Below, piece by piece: positions 45,204 through 54,172 of a stretch of 64,000 nucleotides of DNA. Positions within the stretch are counted from its first letter, which is position 1. Every line of letters begins with the position of its first letter. This DNA is from Xanthomonas sp. 3793. Lineage in GTDB: Bacteria > Pseudomonadota > Gammaproteobacteria > Xanthomonadales > Xanthomonadaceae. The notes beneath the pieces are model-generated. The model was not told where the DNA came from, did not search any database, and saw nothing but the letters and a program-made list of their open reading frames with translations. The stretch spans positions 248,001 through 312,000 of the forward strand of contig NZ_JANTYU010000004.1 in assembly GCF_024806835.1 (NCBI RefSeq). Direction: 5' to 3'. Position numbers and translations under genes: made by a program.

Positions 45204-45944
45204 ATGACACTTCGCATCGCATACGTCACCAGTGGCATGGGCAGTGTGGGTACCGCGATCTGCCAGAAGCTGGCGCGCAGCGGGCATACCGTAGTCGCCG
45301 GTTGCGGGCCCAATTCGCCGCGCAAGACCTCCTGGCTGCGCGAACAGCGCGAGCAGGGCTTCGAGTTCGTCGCCTCCGAAGGCAATGCCGCCGATTGGGA
45401 TTCCACCGTGGCCGCGTTTGCCAAGGTCAAGGCCGAGGTCGGCGAGATCGATGTGCTGGTCAACAACGCCGGTGGTAGCCGCGATACCTTGTTCCGGCAG
45501 ATGAGCCGCGACGACTGGAACGTGGTGATCGCCAGCAACCTGCATTCCCTGTTCAACATCACCAAGCAGGTGGTCGACGGCATGACCGCGCGCGGTTGGG
45601 GACGCATCGTCAACATCGGCTCGGTCAGCGCGCACAAGGGCCAGATCGGGCAGATCAACTTCGCCACCGCCAAGGCCGCGATGCATGGCTTCAGCCGTGC
45701 GCTGGCGCAGGAAGTCGCCTCGCGCGGGGTCACCGTCAACACCATTTCGCCCGGCTATATCGCCAGCGCCTCGATCAGCAGTTTTCCGCCGGATGTGCTG
45801 GACCGCCTGGCCACCTCGGTGCCGGTGCGCCGCCTGGGCAAGCCGGTCGAAGTCGCCGGCCTGTGCGCATGGCTGGCCTCCGATGACGCGGCGTATGTGA
45901 CGGGCGCCGACTACGCGGTCAACGGCGGTCTGTACATGGGCTGA
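45204..45944 (+). CDS. PhaB-like SDR (acetoacetyl-CoA reductase family) with altered active site
   Basis: A 246-residue SDR that follows acetoacetyl-CoA reductase PhaB closely in length and layout. AAGGAG precedes ATG 45204. NNAGGSRDTLFRQM and the Ser140 region (NIGSVSAHKGQIGQ) are kept, and Lys157 is kept. The catalytic Tyr is replaced: the segment reads INFATAKAAMHGF, with Phe153 where YxxxK is expected (codon TTC at 45660-45662). The cofactor loop is TSGMGSVG instead of TGGMGGIG. Loss of the Tyr hydroxyl normally abolishes SDR reductase activity, so it may be a weak enzyme, a binding protein or a changed activity. It follows citH on the same strand. Confidence 0.9.
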   Translation: MTLRIAYVTSGMGSVGTAICQKLARSGHTVVAGCGPNSPRKTSWLREQREQGFEFVASEGNAADWDSTVAAFAKVKAEVGEIDVLVNNAGGSRDTLFRQMSRDDWNVVIASNLHSLFNITKQVVDGMTARGWGRIVNIGSVSAHKGQIGQINFATAKAAMHGFSRALAQEVASRGVTVNTISPGYIASASISSFPPDVLDRLATSVPVRRLGKPVEVAGLCAWLASDDAAYVTGADYAVNGGLYMG

Positions 45945-46328
45945 CAGCGGCCGTTGGCTGCAAGCGGCTGTCGTGCATGCATCCGCAGGCCAGCTGCGAT
46001 CGCGCGGAACGATTGATCCAACGACTGCCGCGCCGTGCGCGCGATCGACAGGTACCACGCTGTGGTCCTGCACGCTGCCTCCCGATCTGCCAACCGCTCG
46101 CGAACTCGTGTTCGCCGCTCCTGGCTGCTGATGTCCCGCTGCCCGGCGAGCCACCACCCGGCAGCAGCGTCCGACTGGCACGCAGGACGCAATCGCAATC
46201 GCGATCACAGCGCTAGGACAGGTGTGCGCAATGGTGCAGCGCCTTTGCGCACAAGCGACCGCCACTACGCGAACAACCCGCCTCTAGTGCGAACTGATTA
46301 CACTCTGGCTTTTCCGCAGTGCGCTGCC
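45945..46328. other. Upstream region of suxR
   Basis: About 385 bases between the PhaB-like gene and suxR without a credible gene. TGATTACACT at about 46297-46306 could be a -10 region. I see no SuxR-type palindrome here, so autoregulation is not evident. Confidence 0.45.
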
Positions 46329-47360
46329 ATGGCCAAACCTCCAGAACGCACCACGCCCAATGCACGCCCGCAGATGGCCGACATTGCCCGCATGGCGGGC
46401 GTGTCCGAGTCCACCGTGTCGCGCGCCTTGGCTGGCAGCCCGGTGGTGGCAGAGCGCACCCGCGCCTACATCAAGCAGATCGCCGCCGATGCCGGGTATC
46501 AGGTGGACCCGGTGGCACGCAGCCTGCGCGCCAGGCGCTCCAACACCGTGAGCGTTGCGGTGCCGATGATGCACGCGCTGGATCAACCGCTGTCCGATCC
46601 GTTCCTGATGACCATGCTGGCGCTGCTGGCCGAAGAGCTCACCGGGCGCGGCTACAGCATGCTGCTGTCCAAGCTGGACCGGCACCAGGACGGCTGGGTG
46701 GAGCAGCTCGCACGCGGCAGCCGCTCCGATGGCGTGATCGTGCTCGGGCAAAGTTCCGAACATGCCGCACTGGACGAAGCCGCTCGCGACGGCCTGCCGA
46801 TGGCCGTGTGGGGTAGCCGTATCGATGGCCAGGCCTACATCAGCGTGGGCAGCGACAACTTCCAGGGCGGCGCGCTCGCCACCGAATACCTGATCGCCAG
46901 CGGCCGCCAGCGCATTGCGTTTCTGGGCGACGACCAGTTGCCGGAAGTGGCGCCGCGGTTTGCCGGCTACCGTCACGCCCTGGAGCGGCATGGACTGGAA
47001 TTCGACACCCGCCTGCATGCGCGCAGTCATTTCGTCAGCGAAGATGCCTACCGCCTCACCCGCGCCATGCTCAAGAAAACCGACCCACCGGATGGCTTGT
47101 TTGCGGCCTCCGACGTGATCGCCGTGGGCGCCATCCGCGCCCTGGTCGAAGCCGGCCACCGCGTGCCGCAGGACATCTCGCTGGTGGGCTTCGACGATAT
47201 TCCACTGGCCGCCTACAGCCAGCCACCGCTGACCACGGTGCGGCAGGATCTGGGCCTGGCCGCGCGCTTGCTGGTGGACCGGCTGCTGGCGCTGATCGCA
47301 GGCGAAGCCGTCGAGTCGGTGGAGATGCCGGTGAAGCTGGTGGTGCGTGAGTCGGCGTGA
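46329..47360 (+). CDS. suxR: LacI-family sucrose regulator SuxR
   Basis: A 343-residue LacI-type repressor. ATG 46329 (MAKPPERTTPNARPQMADIA) precedes the HTH (MADIARMAGVSESTVSRALA) and the hinge LRARRSNTVSVAVP. The rest is a periplasmic-binding-like sugar domain ending VGFDDIPLAAYSQPPLTTVR. It begins the sucrose locus and converges on suxC. Two identical TGCAATCGATTGTA palindromes in the suxC/suxA intergenic region fit LacI operators and are its likely targets. In the described Xanthomonas sux locus this regulator represses suxA, suxB and suxC in the absence of sucrose. Confidence 0.93.
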   Translation: MAKPPERTTPNARPQMADIARMAGVSESTVSRALAGSPVVAERTRAYIKQIAADAGYQVDPVARSLRARRSNTVSVAVPMMHALDQPLSDPFLMTMLALLAEELTGRGYSMLLSKLDRHQDGWVEQLARGSRSDGVIVLGQSSEHAALDEAARDGLPMAVWGSRIDGQAYISVGSDNFQGGALATEYLIASGRQRIAFLGDDQLPEVAPRFAGYRHALERHGLEFDTRLHARSHFVSEDAYRLTRAMLKKTDPPDGLFAASDVIAVGAIRALVEAGHRVPQDISLVGFDDIPLAAYSQPPLTTVRQDLGLAARLLVDRLLALIAGEAVESVEMPVKLVVRESA

Positions 47361-47590
47361 GGCGTGAGGCGTGAGGCGGGGATTCGGGATTCGGGATTCG
47401 GGATTGCGATTGAGGATCAGGAGATACCGGCCGGCAGCCCGCTTCCTTCTCCCGCCTGCGGGAGAAGGTGCCCGAAGGGCGGATGAGGGGGGCGGGCGGC
47501 CAGTCGGTCCACTGTCATCGGCAACCCTGGCAACCAGGCAGGCATGCACGTCTCGCATCTTCGGCAGCCGGCGATGTCAGCCAGCTAGTC
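47361..47590. other. suxR/suxC convergent spacer with repeats B4 and C2
   Basis: A half copy of the GGGATT repeat (47378-47407, three GGGATTC units) and a CTTCTCCCGCCTGCGGGAGAAG hairpin region (core 47446-47467), the latter with the C-family tail GGATGAGGGG. Both lie after suxR and may limit convergent transcription. No gene. Confidence 0.65.
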
Positions 47591-48916
47591 CTACGAATCT
47601 GCCAGGATCACTTTCGACTTGTGGACGCGCACGCACACCATCGCCACTGCGGCGGCCAGCATCAGCGCGCCGGCCAGGCGGATCACGTTGCGCGGGTCGC
47701 CGTGCAGCAACCGCTCGTAATACAGCGGCAGGGTGACGATCTGGATCAGCATCGGCAGCACGATGAACAGGTTGAACAAGCCCATGTACACGCCGGTGCG
47801 TTCGGACGGGATGCTGTCGGCGAGCATCAGATACGGATTGCCCATCATGCTGGCCCAGGCCAGGCCAATCCCGATCATCGGCAGCAGCAACAACCAGCGG
47901 TTCTCGATGCCCGGCAACACCCACATACCGACGCCGGCTGCCAGCAGACAGGCTGCATGCGTGTACTTGGGGCCGAAGCGACGCACCACCGGCACCATCG
48001 CAAACGCCGCCAGAAACGCGATGAAATTGTAGAACCCGCCGATCTGCCCATTGACCAGGCCGGCCTGACGGAAGCCGTGCGAGGTGGCGTCGGTGGTGCC
48101 GAACAAGGTGGTCGACAACGACAACACGATGTATTGCCAGTAGCAGAAAATCCCATACCACTGGAACAACATCACCGGCGCCAGCTGACGCATGGTGGGC
48201 GGCATCGCGCGCAACGCGCCGACGATTTCGCGCACGGTTGCGCCCAGGCCGGCACCGCGCTGACGCATGCGCGCAATCTCGGCCGGCGGGATGACCGGCT
48301 CGCGCACGCTGCGCGCGGTCAGCAGGATGGAGGCGGCCGAAAACCCCGCACCGATCACGAACGCGGCAATGGTGACGTAGGGAATATGGTGCGCGTTGGC
48401 GGCGTCCTGATTCATGCCGAACCACACCAGCAGCGGCGGGGTCAGGTACGCCAGCGTCTGTGCCAGGCCGGTGAACGCGCTTTGGGTGAGATACCCGAGG
48501 GGCCGCTGCGGTGGCGAGAGCACATCGCTGACCAGCGCACGATAGGGCTCCATCGCCACGTTGTTGGCCGCATCCAGGACCCACAGCAGGCACACCGCCA
48601 TCCACAACGCCGTACTGAACGGCATCGCCAGCAGACACAGGCTGCACACCAGCGCGCCCAGCACCATGTACGGCATGCGGCGGCCCCAGCGGGTCACCGA
48701 GCGGTCGCTCCACGCACCGACGAATGGCTGCAGCACCAGCCCGGTGATCGGCCCGGCCAACCACAGATACGGCAGGCTGGCGTGATCGGCGCCCAGGTAG
48801 TTGTAGATCGGGCTCATGTTGCTCTGCTGCAACCCGAAGCTGTATTGCACACCGAAGAAACCGGCATTGAGCGCCAGGATGCGCGCGAAAGAGAGCGGAG
48901 GAGCGGTCGACGGCAT
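47591..48916 (-). CDS. suxC: Sucrose MFS transporter SuxC
   Basis: A 441-residue, 12-helix major-facilitator protein of the GPH/SUC-like sugar-cation symporter type. The start at 48916 (MPSTAPPLSFARILALNAGF) sets the first helix; the open frame upstream passes through the promoter and both operators and is not coding. Seen are SDRSVTRWGRRMPYMVLGAL, the classic loop 2-3 signature, and VAMEPYRALVSDVLSPPQR. It moves sucrose from periplasm to cytoplasm for SuxB. It is divergent from suxA, with two probable SuxR operators between. Confidence 0.94.
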   Translation of the reverse strand: MPSTAPPLSFARILALNAGFFGVQYSFGLQQSNMSPIYNYLGADHASLPYLWLAGPITGLVLQPFVGAWSDRSVTRWGRRMPYMVLGALVCSLCLLAMPFSTALWMAVCLLWVLDAANNVAMEPYRALVSDVLSPPQRPLGYLTQSAFTGLAQTLAYLTPPLLVWFGMNQDAANAHHIPYVTIAAFVIGAGFSAASILLTARSVREPVIPPAEIARMRQRGAGLGATVREIVGALRAMPPTMRQLAPVMLFQWYGIFCYWQYIVLSLSTTLFGTTDATSHGFRQAGLVNGQIGGFYNFIAFLAAFAMVPVVRRFGPKYTHAACLLAAGVGMWVLPGIENRWLLLLPMIGIGLAWASMMGNPYLMLADSIPSERTGVYMGLFNLFIVLPMLIQIVTLPLYYERLLHGDPRNVIRLAGALMLAAAVAMVCVRVHKSKVILADS

Positions 48917-48977
48917 GCGGGGCCCAGGGCATCGGTGCGGCTCCCAGTGGCCGCAGCGCACTGTACCCTGCAGGTTA

Positions 48978-48991
48978 TGCAATCGATTGTA
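48978..48991. promoter_or_regulatory. Probable SuxR operator 1 (TGCAATCGATTGTA)
   Basis: A 14-bp near-perfect palindrome (TGCAATC/GATTGTA) with the central CG step typical of LacI-family operators. It is identical to the site at 49067-49080 and lies 62 bases upstream of suxC. Confidence 0.8.
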
Positions 48992-49066
48992 ACGCTGCGC
49001 CGCAACAAGTTGCTTGCACGTTGATCGTGACTTTATTGCTCCGCCCGAAATGCTGCGGTGCATGAT

Positions 49067-49080
49067 TGCAATCGATTGTA
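49067..49080. promoter_or_regulatory. Probable SuxR operator 2 (TGCAATCGATTGTA)
   Basis: Identical to operator 1. The centres are 89 bp apart, about eight and a half helical turns. It lies 103 bases before the suxA start codon, so one site may serve each divergent promoter. Confidence 0.8.
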
Positions 49081-49183
49081 GTGCGGCGTATTACTGCGCT
49101 CGCACTGCAGGCCAGATGGCCGGCCCCTGGGAGGGGACGATGCAGGCGTCGGCATACCACCACCTGTGAGAGAGAGAATCGCA

Positions 49184-51637
49184 ATGTCCACCTTGCACAC
49201 CCTGCGCCTGCATGCCCTGGCCTGTGCGGTCGTTTCCTGCCTGTGCGCGCCTGCCGCGCTGGCTCAGGACACCGCCGCCGCACCTGCCGCTCCGCCGGCC
49301 GCCGACAGCGCGGCGGTCAATCTGGATTCGGTGTTCGTCACCGGCACCTCCACCGCCACCACCAAGTTGAAGTCCAGCGTGTCGGTCAGCACCGTGGGCG
49401 CCGAGGCGATCGAGCAGTCGGCGCCGCGCAGCACTGCCGAGATCTTCCGCAACATCCCCGGCATCCGCTCCGAATCCAGCGGCGGCGAAGGCAACGCCAA
49501 CATCGCCGTGCGCGGTCTGCCGGTGGCCTCCGGTGGCGCCAAGTTCCTGCAGCTGCAGGAAGACGGCCTGCCGGTGATGGAGTTCGGCGATATCGCCTTC
49601 GGTAACGCCGATATCTTCCTGCGCTCGGATTTCACGATGGATCGCATCGAAGCCATCCGCGGCGGCTCGGCCTCGACGTTCACCAGCAATGCGCCCGGCG
49701 GCATCATCAACTTCATCAGCAAGACCGGCGACACCGCAGGCGGCAGCGTCGGCGTCAGTCGCGGCCTGGACTACGACAACACCCGCATCGACTTCAATTA
49801 CGGCGCGCCATTCGCCGAGCACTGGCAGTTCAATATCGGCGGCTTCTTCCGCCAGGGCGACGGCGTGCGCGATGCCGGCTACACCACCGACAAGGGCGGC
49901 CAGCTTAAGGCCAACCTCACCCGCCTGTTCGAGAACGGCTACGTGCGTGTGTACGGCAAATACCTCAACGACCGCGCCGCCGGCTATCTGCCGGTTCCCA
50001 CCTCGGTGCGTGGCCGCGACGGCTCGCCGGACCTGGGCGGCTTCCCCGGTTTCGATCCGGGCAACGACACGTTGTACAGCCGCAATTTCCGCACCGATGC
50101 CGGCCTGGATGGCAACAACCGGCCGCGCCGCACCGACCTGGGCGACGGCATGCATCCGATCTCGCGCACCATCGGCGCCGAAGCCTGGTTCGACCTGGGC
50201 AGTGGCTGGAACCTGAGCGAGAAATTCCGCGTCGCCGACAACAGCGGCCGCTTCGTCAGCCCGTTCCCGGCCGAAGTTACCGATGCCGCCTCGCTGGCGT
50301 CGTCCATCGGCGGTGCCGGCGCGCAACTGGTGGAAGCCGGTGGCCCCAATGCCGGCCAGGCCTACACCGGTACCGCCATCCGCACGCATCTGTTCAATGT
50401 CGCCATCAACGATCTGGGCAACGTCACCAACGACCTCAGCCTCTCGCGCGAGTTCGATGGCGACGGCCGCACGCTGAATCTGCGCATGGGCTATTACAGC
50501 TCGCGCCAGACCATCGACATGGACTGGACCTGGAACTCCTACGTGCAGAGCCTGGGCCGCGACTCGCGCCTGCTCAACGTGGTCGACGCGGCCGGCGTGT
50601 CGCGCTCGCAGAACGGTTTGTATGCGTATGGCACGCCATTCTGGGGCGATTGCTGCATCACCCGCAGCTACGACGTGCGCTACGACGTCAACGCGCCGTA
50701 CCTCGCCCTCACCTTCGACAGCGGCAAGTTCAGCATCGACGGCAGCCTGCGTTACGACATGGGCGATGCGCGTGGCCGCTATAGCGGCACCGCGATCGCG
50801 CAGAACCTGGACGTCAACGGCGACGGCGTGATCCAGCCGGTGGAACAACGCGTGGCCACGGTCGACACCGCCAACGCACGCCCGGTGAACTACGACTGGA
50901 ACTACCTGTCGTATTCGTTGGGGACCAATTATCTGATCAACGACGACCTGGGCGCCTTCGCACGCATCAGCCGCGGCGCACGCGCCAATGCCGACCGCCT
51001 GTTGTTCGGCGTGGTGCGCGACGATGGCTCGGTGTCCTCCGATGAGGGCGTCAACGTGGTACGCCAGGCCGAAGCCGGCCTGAAGTGGCGTCGCGACGGG
51101 CTGAGCCTGTTCGCCACCGCGTTCTCCGCACGCACCCAGGAACAGAACTTCGAAGTCACCAGCCAGCGCTTCTTCAACCGCAGCTACGAGGCGCACGGCG
51201 TGGAGCTGGAAGCCAGCTACCGCTACGAGGGCTTTACCGTCAACGGTGGCCTGACCTGGACCGATGCGGAGATTTCCCGCGACCAGATCACCCCAGAAAA
51301 CACCGGCAATGTGCCGCGTCGCCAGGCCGATGTCGTCTGGCAGCTCACCCCGAGCTATCGCGGCGACGGCTACCAGTTCGGCGTGAATCTGATCGGCACC
51401 ACCGACGCCTATACGCAGGATTCCAACCAGCTGAAGATGCCCGGCTACACGCAGGTCAACCTGTTCGGCGACTACCGCGTGACCGATTCGCTTACCGTTG
51501 CGCTCAACGTCAACAACCTGTTCAACACATTTGGTCTGACCGAAGCCGAAGAAGCCACGATTCCGGCCAACGGCATCATCCGCGCGCGCTCGATTGCCGG
51601 CCGCACCACCAGCCTCAGCCTGCGTTACGACTTCTAA
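49184..51637 (+). CDS. suxA: TonB-dependent sucrose receptor SuxA
   Basis: An 817-residue outer-membrane active transporter. ATG 49184 (MSTLHTLRLHALACAVVSCL) opens a signal peptide ending ALAQ; an upstream in-frame start six codons earlier is less likely because GAGAGAG lies between them. A TonB-box-like LDSVFVTGTS is followed by the plug (STAEIFRNIPGIRSESSGGE, FTMDRIEAIRGGSASTFTSN, GGIINFISKTGD) and barrel with terminal Phe (TTSLSLRYDF). In Xanthomonas the SuxA receptor gives high-affinity sucrose entry and helps plant infection. suxB starts 35 bp later, so they are cotranscribed. Confidence 0.95.
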   Translation: MSTLHTLRLHALACAVVSCLCAPAALAQDTAAAPAAPPAADSAAVNLDSVFVTGTSTATTKLKSSVSVSTVGAEAIEQSAPRSTAEIFRNIPGIRSESSGGEGNANIAVRGLPVASGGAKFLQLQEDGLPVMEFGDIAFGNADIFLRSDFTMDRIEAIRGGSASTFTSNAPGGIINFISKTGDTAGGSVGVSRGLDYDNTRIDFNYGAPFAEHWQFNIGGFFRQGDGVRDAGYTTDKGGQLKANLTRLFENGYVRVYGKYLNDRAAGYLPVPTSVRGRDGSPDLGGFPGFDPGNDTLYSRNFRTDAGLDGNNRPRRTDLGDGMHPISRTIGAEAWFDLGSGWNLSEKFRVADNSGRFVSPFPAEVTDAASLASSIGGAGAQLVEAGGPNAGQAYTGTAIRTHLFNVAINDLGNVTNDLSLSREFDGDGRTLNLRMGYYSSRQTIDMDWTWNSYVQSLGRDSRLLNVVDAAGVSRSQNGLYAYGTPFWGDCCITRSYDVRYDVNAPYLALTFDSGKFSIDGSLRYDMGDARGRYSGTAIAQNLDVNGDGVIQPVEQRVATVDTANARPVNYDWNYLSYSLGTNYLINDDLGAFARISRGARANADRLLFGVVRDDGSVSSDEGVNVVRQAEAGLKWRRDGLSLFATAFSARTQEQNFEVTSQRFFNRSYEAHGVELEASYRYEGFTVNGGLTWTDAEISRDQITPENTGNVPRRQADVVWQLTPSYRGDGYQFGVNLIGTTDAYTQDSNQLKMPGYTQVNLFGDYRVTDSLTVALNVNNLFNTFGLTEAEEATIPANGIIRARSIAGRTTSLSLRYDF

Positions 51638-51672
51638 GGACCCCGCGCCGGGCCCGGGCCCGGCGGCCTCCA

Positions 51673-53592
51673 ATGAGCACCTCCCTCACCGATTCCACCG
51701 CTCTGCGCGCGGCCTTTGCCGCGTCGCTGGATGCACAGCGCGCCACCGCGTTGCTGACGCGTTTCGACCGACACGCACCGCGCCTGCTGCATGCGCTGCA
51801 GTCGCTGTATGGGCAACGTCCCGATTACGCGGCGTGGCTGACGCAGTGGCTGGCCGCCCTCGGCAGCAGCGCGCAACAACGTCCGCACGCATTGCAACAG
51901 CTCGATGCCACCCGCAAGCCCGGCTGGTTCGGCGCACAGCACATGCTGGGCTACAGCGCCTACGTGGACCACTTTGCCGGCACCTTGCAGGGCGTGGCCG
52001 AACGCGTGCCATATCTGCAGGAGCTCGGCGTGCGCTACCTGCACCTGCTGCCGTTCCTGCGCGCACGCGCCGGCGACAACGACGGCGGCTTCGCGGTCAG
52101 CGACTATGGCCAGGTCGAGCCCAGCCTGGGCAGCAACGACGACCTGGTCGCCCTGACCACGCGACTGCGCGCATCCGGCATCAGTCTGTGTGCGGACTTC
52201 GTGCTCAACCACACCGCAGACGATCACGCCTGGGCAAGGGCTGCACGCGCAGGCGATGCACGCTATCTGGACTACTACCACCACTTCGCCGACCGCAGCC
52301 TGCCCGATCAGTACGAAACAACGCTGGGGCAGGTGTTTCCGCATACCGCACCGGGCAATTTCACCTGGGTGGAAGAAGCCGCGCAATGGATGTGGACCAC
52401 GTTCTATCCCTACCAATGGGATTTGAACTGGAGCAACCCGGCGGTGTTCGGCGAGATGGCGTTGGCGATGCTGCAGCTGGCCAACCTGGGAGTGGAAGCG
52501 TTCCGTCTGGATTCCACCGCCTATCTATGGAAGCGCACCGGCACCGACTGCATGAACCAGCCCGAAGCGCATACCTTGCTGGTCGCGCTGCGTGCGGTTG
52601 CCGACATCGTCGCGCCATCGGTGGCGATGAAGGCCGAGGCCATCGTGCCGATGGCCGACCTGCCTCCCTACTTCGGCAGCGGCGCAGACCAGGGCCACGA
52701 ATGCCATCTGGCGTATCACAGCACGCTGATGGCGGCCGGATGGTCGGCCCTGGCGCTGCAACGCGGCGACATCCTGCACAACGTCATCGCGCATAGCCCG
52801 CCACTGCCGGCCAACTGCGCGTGGCTGAGCTATGTGCGCTGCCACGACGACATCGGCTGGAACGTGTTGCAGCACGAAGCGGCAGGCAACGCCGTGCAGC
52901 CGCCCTTCTCGTTGCGCGACGTGGCGCGCTTCTACGCCAACGAATCGTCCGGCAGTTACGCACGCGGCGAGAGTTTCCAGAGCAGCGGCGACGGCGTGCA
53001 CGGCACCAACGGCATGGCCGCCGCACTCGCCGGCATCCAGGCGGCGCAGGAGACCGGCGATGCAGCGGCGTTGCGCAGCGCAGTGGATCGATTGGTGCTG
53101 CTCTATGCCATCGCCCTGGCGATGCCGGGCGTGCCGCTGATCTACATGGGCGACGAACTCGCATTACCCAACGACATCGGTTACCGGATGGATGCGCATC
53201 GGCAGCATGAAGGCCGCTGGCTACATCGCCCGGCGATGGACTGGCAACACGCAGCGCAGCGCCACGACAGCAGCAGCGTGAGCGGACAGGTCTACCAACG
53301 TTTGCACGCATTGATCCAGCAACGCGCCGCATTGCCGGCGCTTGCGTCGGATCAATCGTTGGGCAGTGTGGCGTTGGACACCCCGCAATTGTTTGCGCTG
53401 ACGCGCGGCGATCGCTTTATTGCCGTCCACAACTTCAGCGCACAAGCGCTCGATGTAGTGCTTGCAGGCAGGCTGAGTGGGCGGTGGCAGGTATTGGCAG
53501 ATCAACCAGATGCGGTGACACAGCCGCTGGGCGATGACCTGCGCCTGGCGTTGCCGGGGTATGCGGTGCGCTGGCTGGAGCGTATCGACTGA
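51673..53592 (+). CDS. suxB: Amylosucrase-type GH13 enzyme SuxB
   Basis: A 639-residue cytoplasmic GH13 subfamily 4 enzyme acting on sucrose. ATG 51673 (MSTSLTDSTALRAAFAASLD) precedes a helical N domain and the (beta/alpha)8 barrel. Catalytic residues are visible: nucleophile Asp280 in VEAFRLDSTAYLWK, acid/base Glu322 in AMKAEAIVPM, and the transition-state His391-Asp392 in YVRCHDDIGW. A short B domain and an all-beta C domain follow. Amylosucrases make alpha-glucan from sucrose, while close Xanthomonas relatives act mainly as sucrose hydrolases; residues deciding this cannot be judged here. Confidence 0.94.
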   Translation: MSTSLTDSTALRAAFAASLDAQRATALLTRFDRHAPRLLHALQSLYGQRPDYAAWLTQWLAALGSSAQQRPHALQQLDATRKPGWFGAQHMLGYSAYVDHFAGTLQGVAERVPYLQELGVRYLHLLPFLRARAGDNDGGFAVSDYGQVEPSLGSNDDLVALTTRLRASGISLCADFVLNHTADDHAWARAARAGDARYLDYYHHFADRSLPDQYETTLGQVFPHTAPGNFTWVEEAAQWMWTTFYPYQWDLNWSNPAVFGEMALAMLQLANLGVEAFRLDSTAYLWKRTGTDCMNQPEAHTLLVALRAVADIVAPSVAMKAEAIVPMADLPPYFGSGADQGHECHLAYHSTLMAAGWSALALQRGDILHNVIAHSPPLPANCAWLSYVRCHDDIGWNVLQHEAAGNAVQPPFSLRDVARFYANESSGSYARGESFQSSGDGVHGTNGMAAALAGIQAAQETGDAAALRSAVDRLVLLYAIALAMPGVPLIYMGDELALPNDIGYRMDAHRQHEGRWLHRPAMDWQHAAQRHDSSSVSGQVYQRLHALIQQRAALPALASDQSLGSVALDTPQLFALTRGDRFIAVHNFSAQALDVVLAGRLSGRWQVLADQPDAVTQPLGDDLRLALPGYAVRWLERID

Positions 53593-54172
53593 GCGAGGTA
53601 GGTGCAGGGTGTCGGTCGATGACCTGCATCCCGCGCTGCCTGCAATGCAGGAGCTGATTGAAGCGTTCTGCCTGACCGAAGAGGGTGCGGGATCTTGGTC
53701 GGTGCGTCGACTGCCCCTTAACCCCAACCCTTCTCCCGACGGGAGAGGGTGTGGCGGTAACGCGTTCGCGTTACTGCAGTGGCGTCAAGCGTGCTCGCTC
53801 TACGGCGCGAGAGTGGCTTGCGCGGGACTGACTGGGCCGTCCATGATGCGCGCCCATGATGGGTAACGTGCCGATTCCGTATCGATCACTGGGCGGCCTT
53901 ACTGAATCGATCACTTGGCAGCCATACTGACGCGATCGAGCTCGAAGCTGCAGCAGCCACATGCATCCGCAATGCACTGCTGCCAGTACGCCAACCACTA
54001 ACTCATTGCTTCAACAACGTTCCAATCGCCAAGAGCGGCCAACAAGCCTATTGCGCAGCGGCCAGGTTCACGCGGGCAGTGCTCGGAATCGACATGTACC
54101 ACTCGTATGTGCAAGTTCCTGCACGACGTCCACACCTGACAACTGCCCGCCATCTTTCCTGGCCGCTCTCGC
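53593..54172. other. suxB/DJ-1 convergent spacer
   Basis: About 580 bases without a credible gene. A short C-family repeat lies at 53711-53757 (CCTTCTCCCG/CGGGAGAGGG hairpin). A near-tandem of CGATCACTGGGCGGCC and CGATCACTTGGCAGCC is at 53883-53927. I see no clear terminator for suxB. Confidence 0.55.

Noticed and set aside
43659..45944. Apparent 761-codon frame that would fuse an extension onto the PhaB-like protein
   Set aside because: The first 515 codons are an out-of-frame reading of citH and repeat B3. The strong ribosome-binding site and the family start place the gene start at 45204.
49091..51673. Very long antisense open frame (860 codons) opposite suxA
   Set aside because: A GC-rich shadow of a clear TonB-dependent receptor. 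It has no family motifs and a His/Val/Ala/Gly-biased composition.
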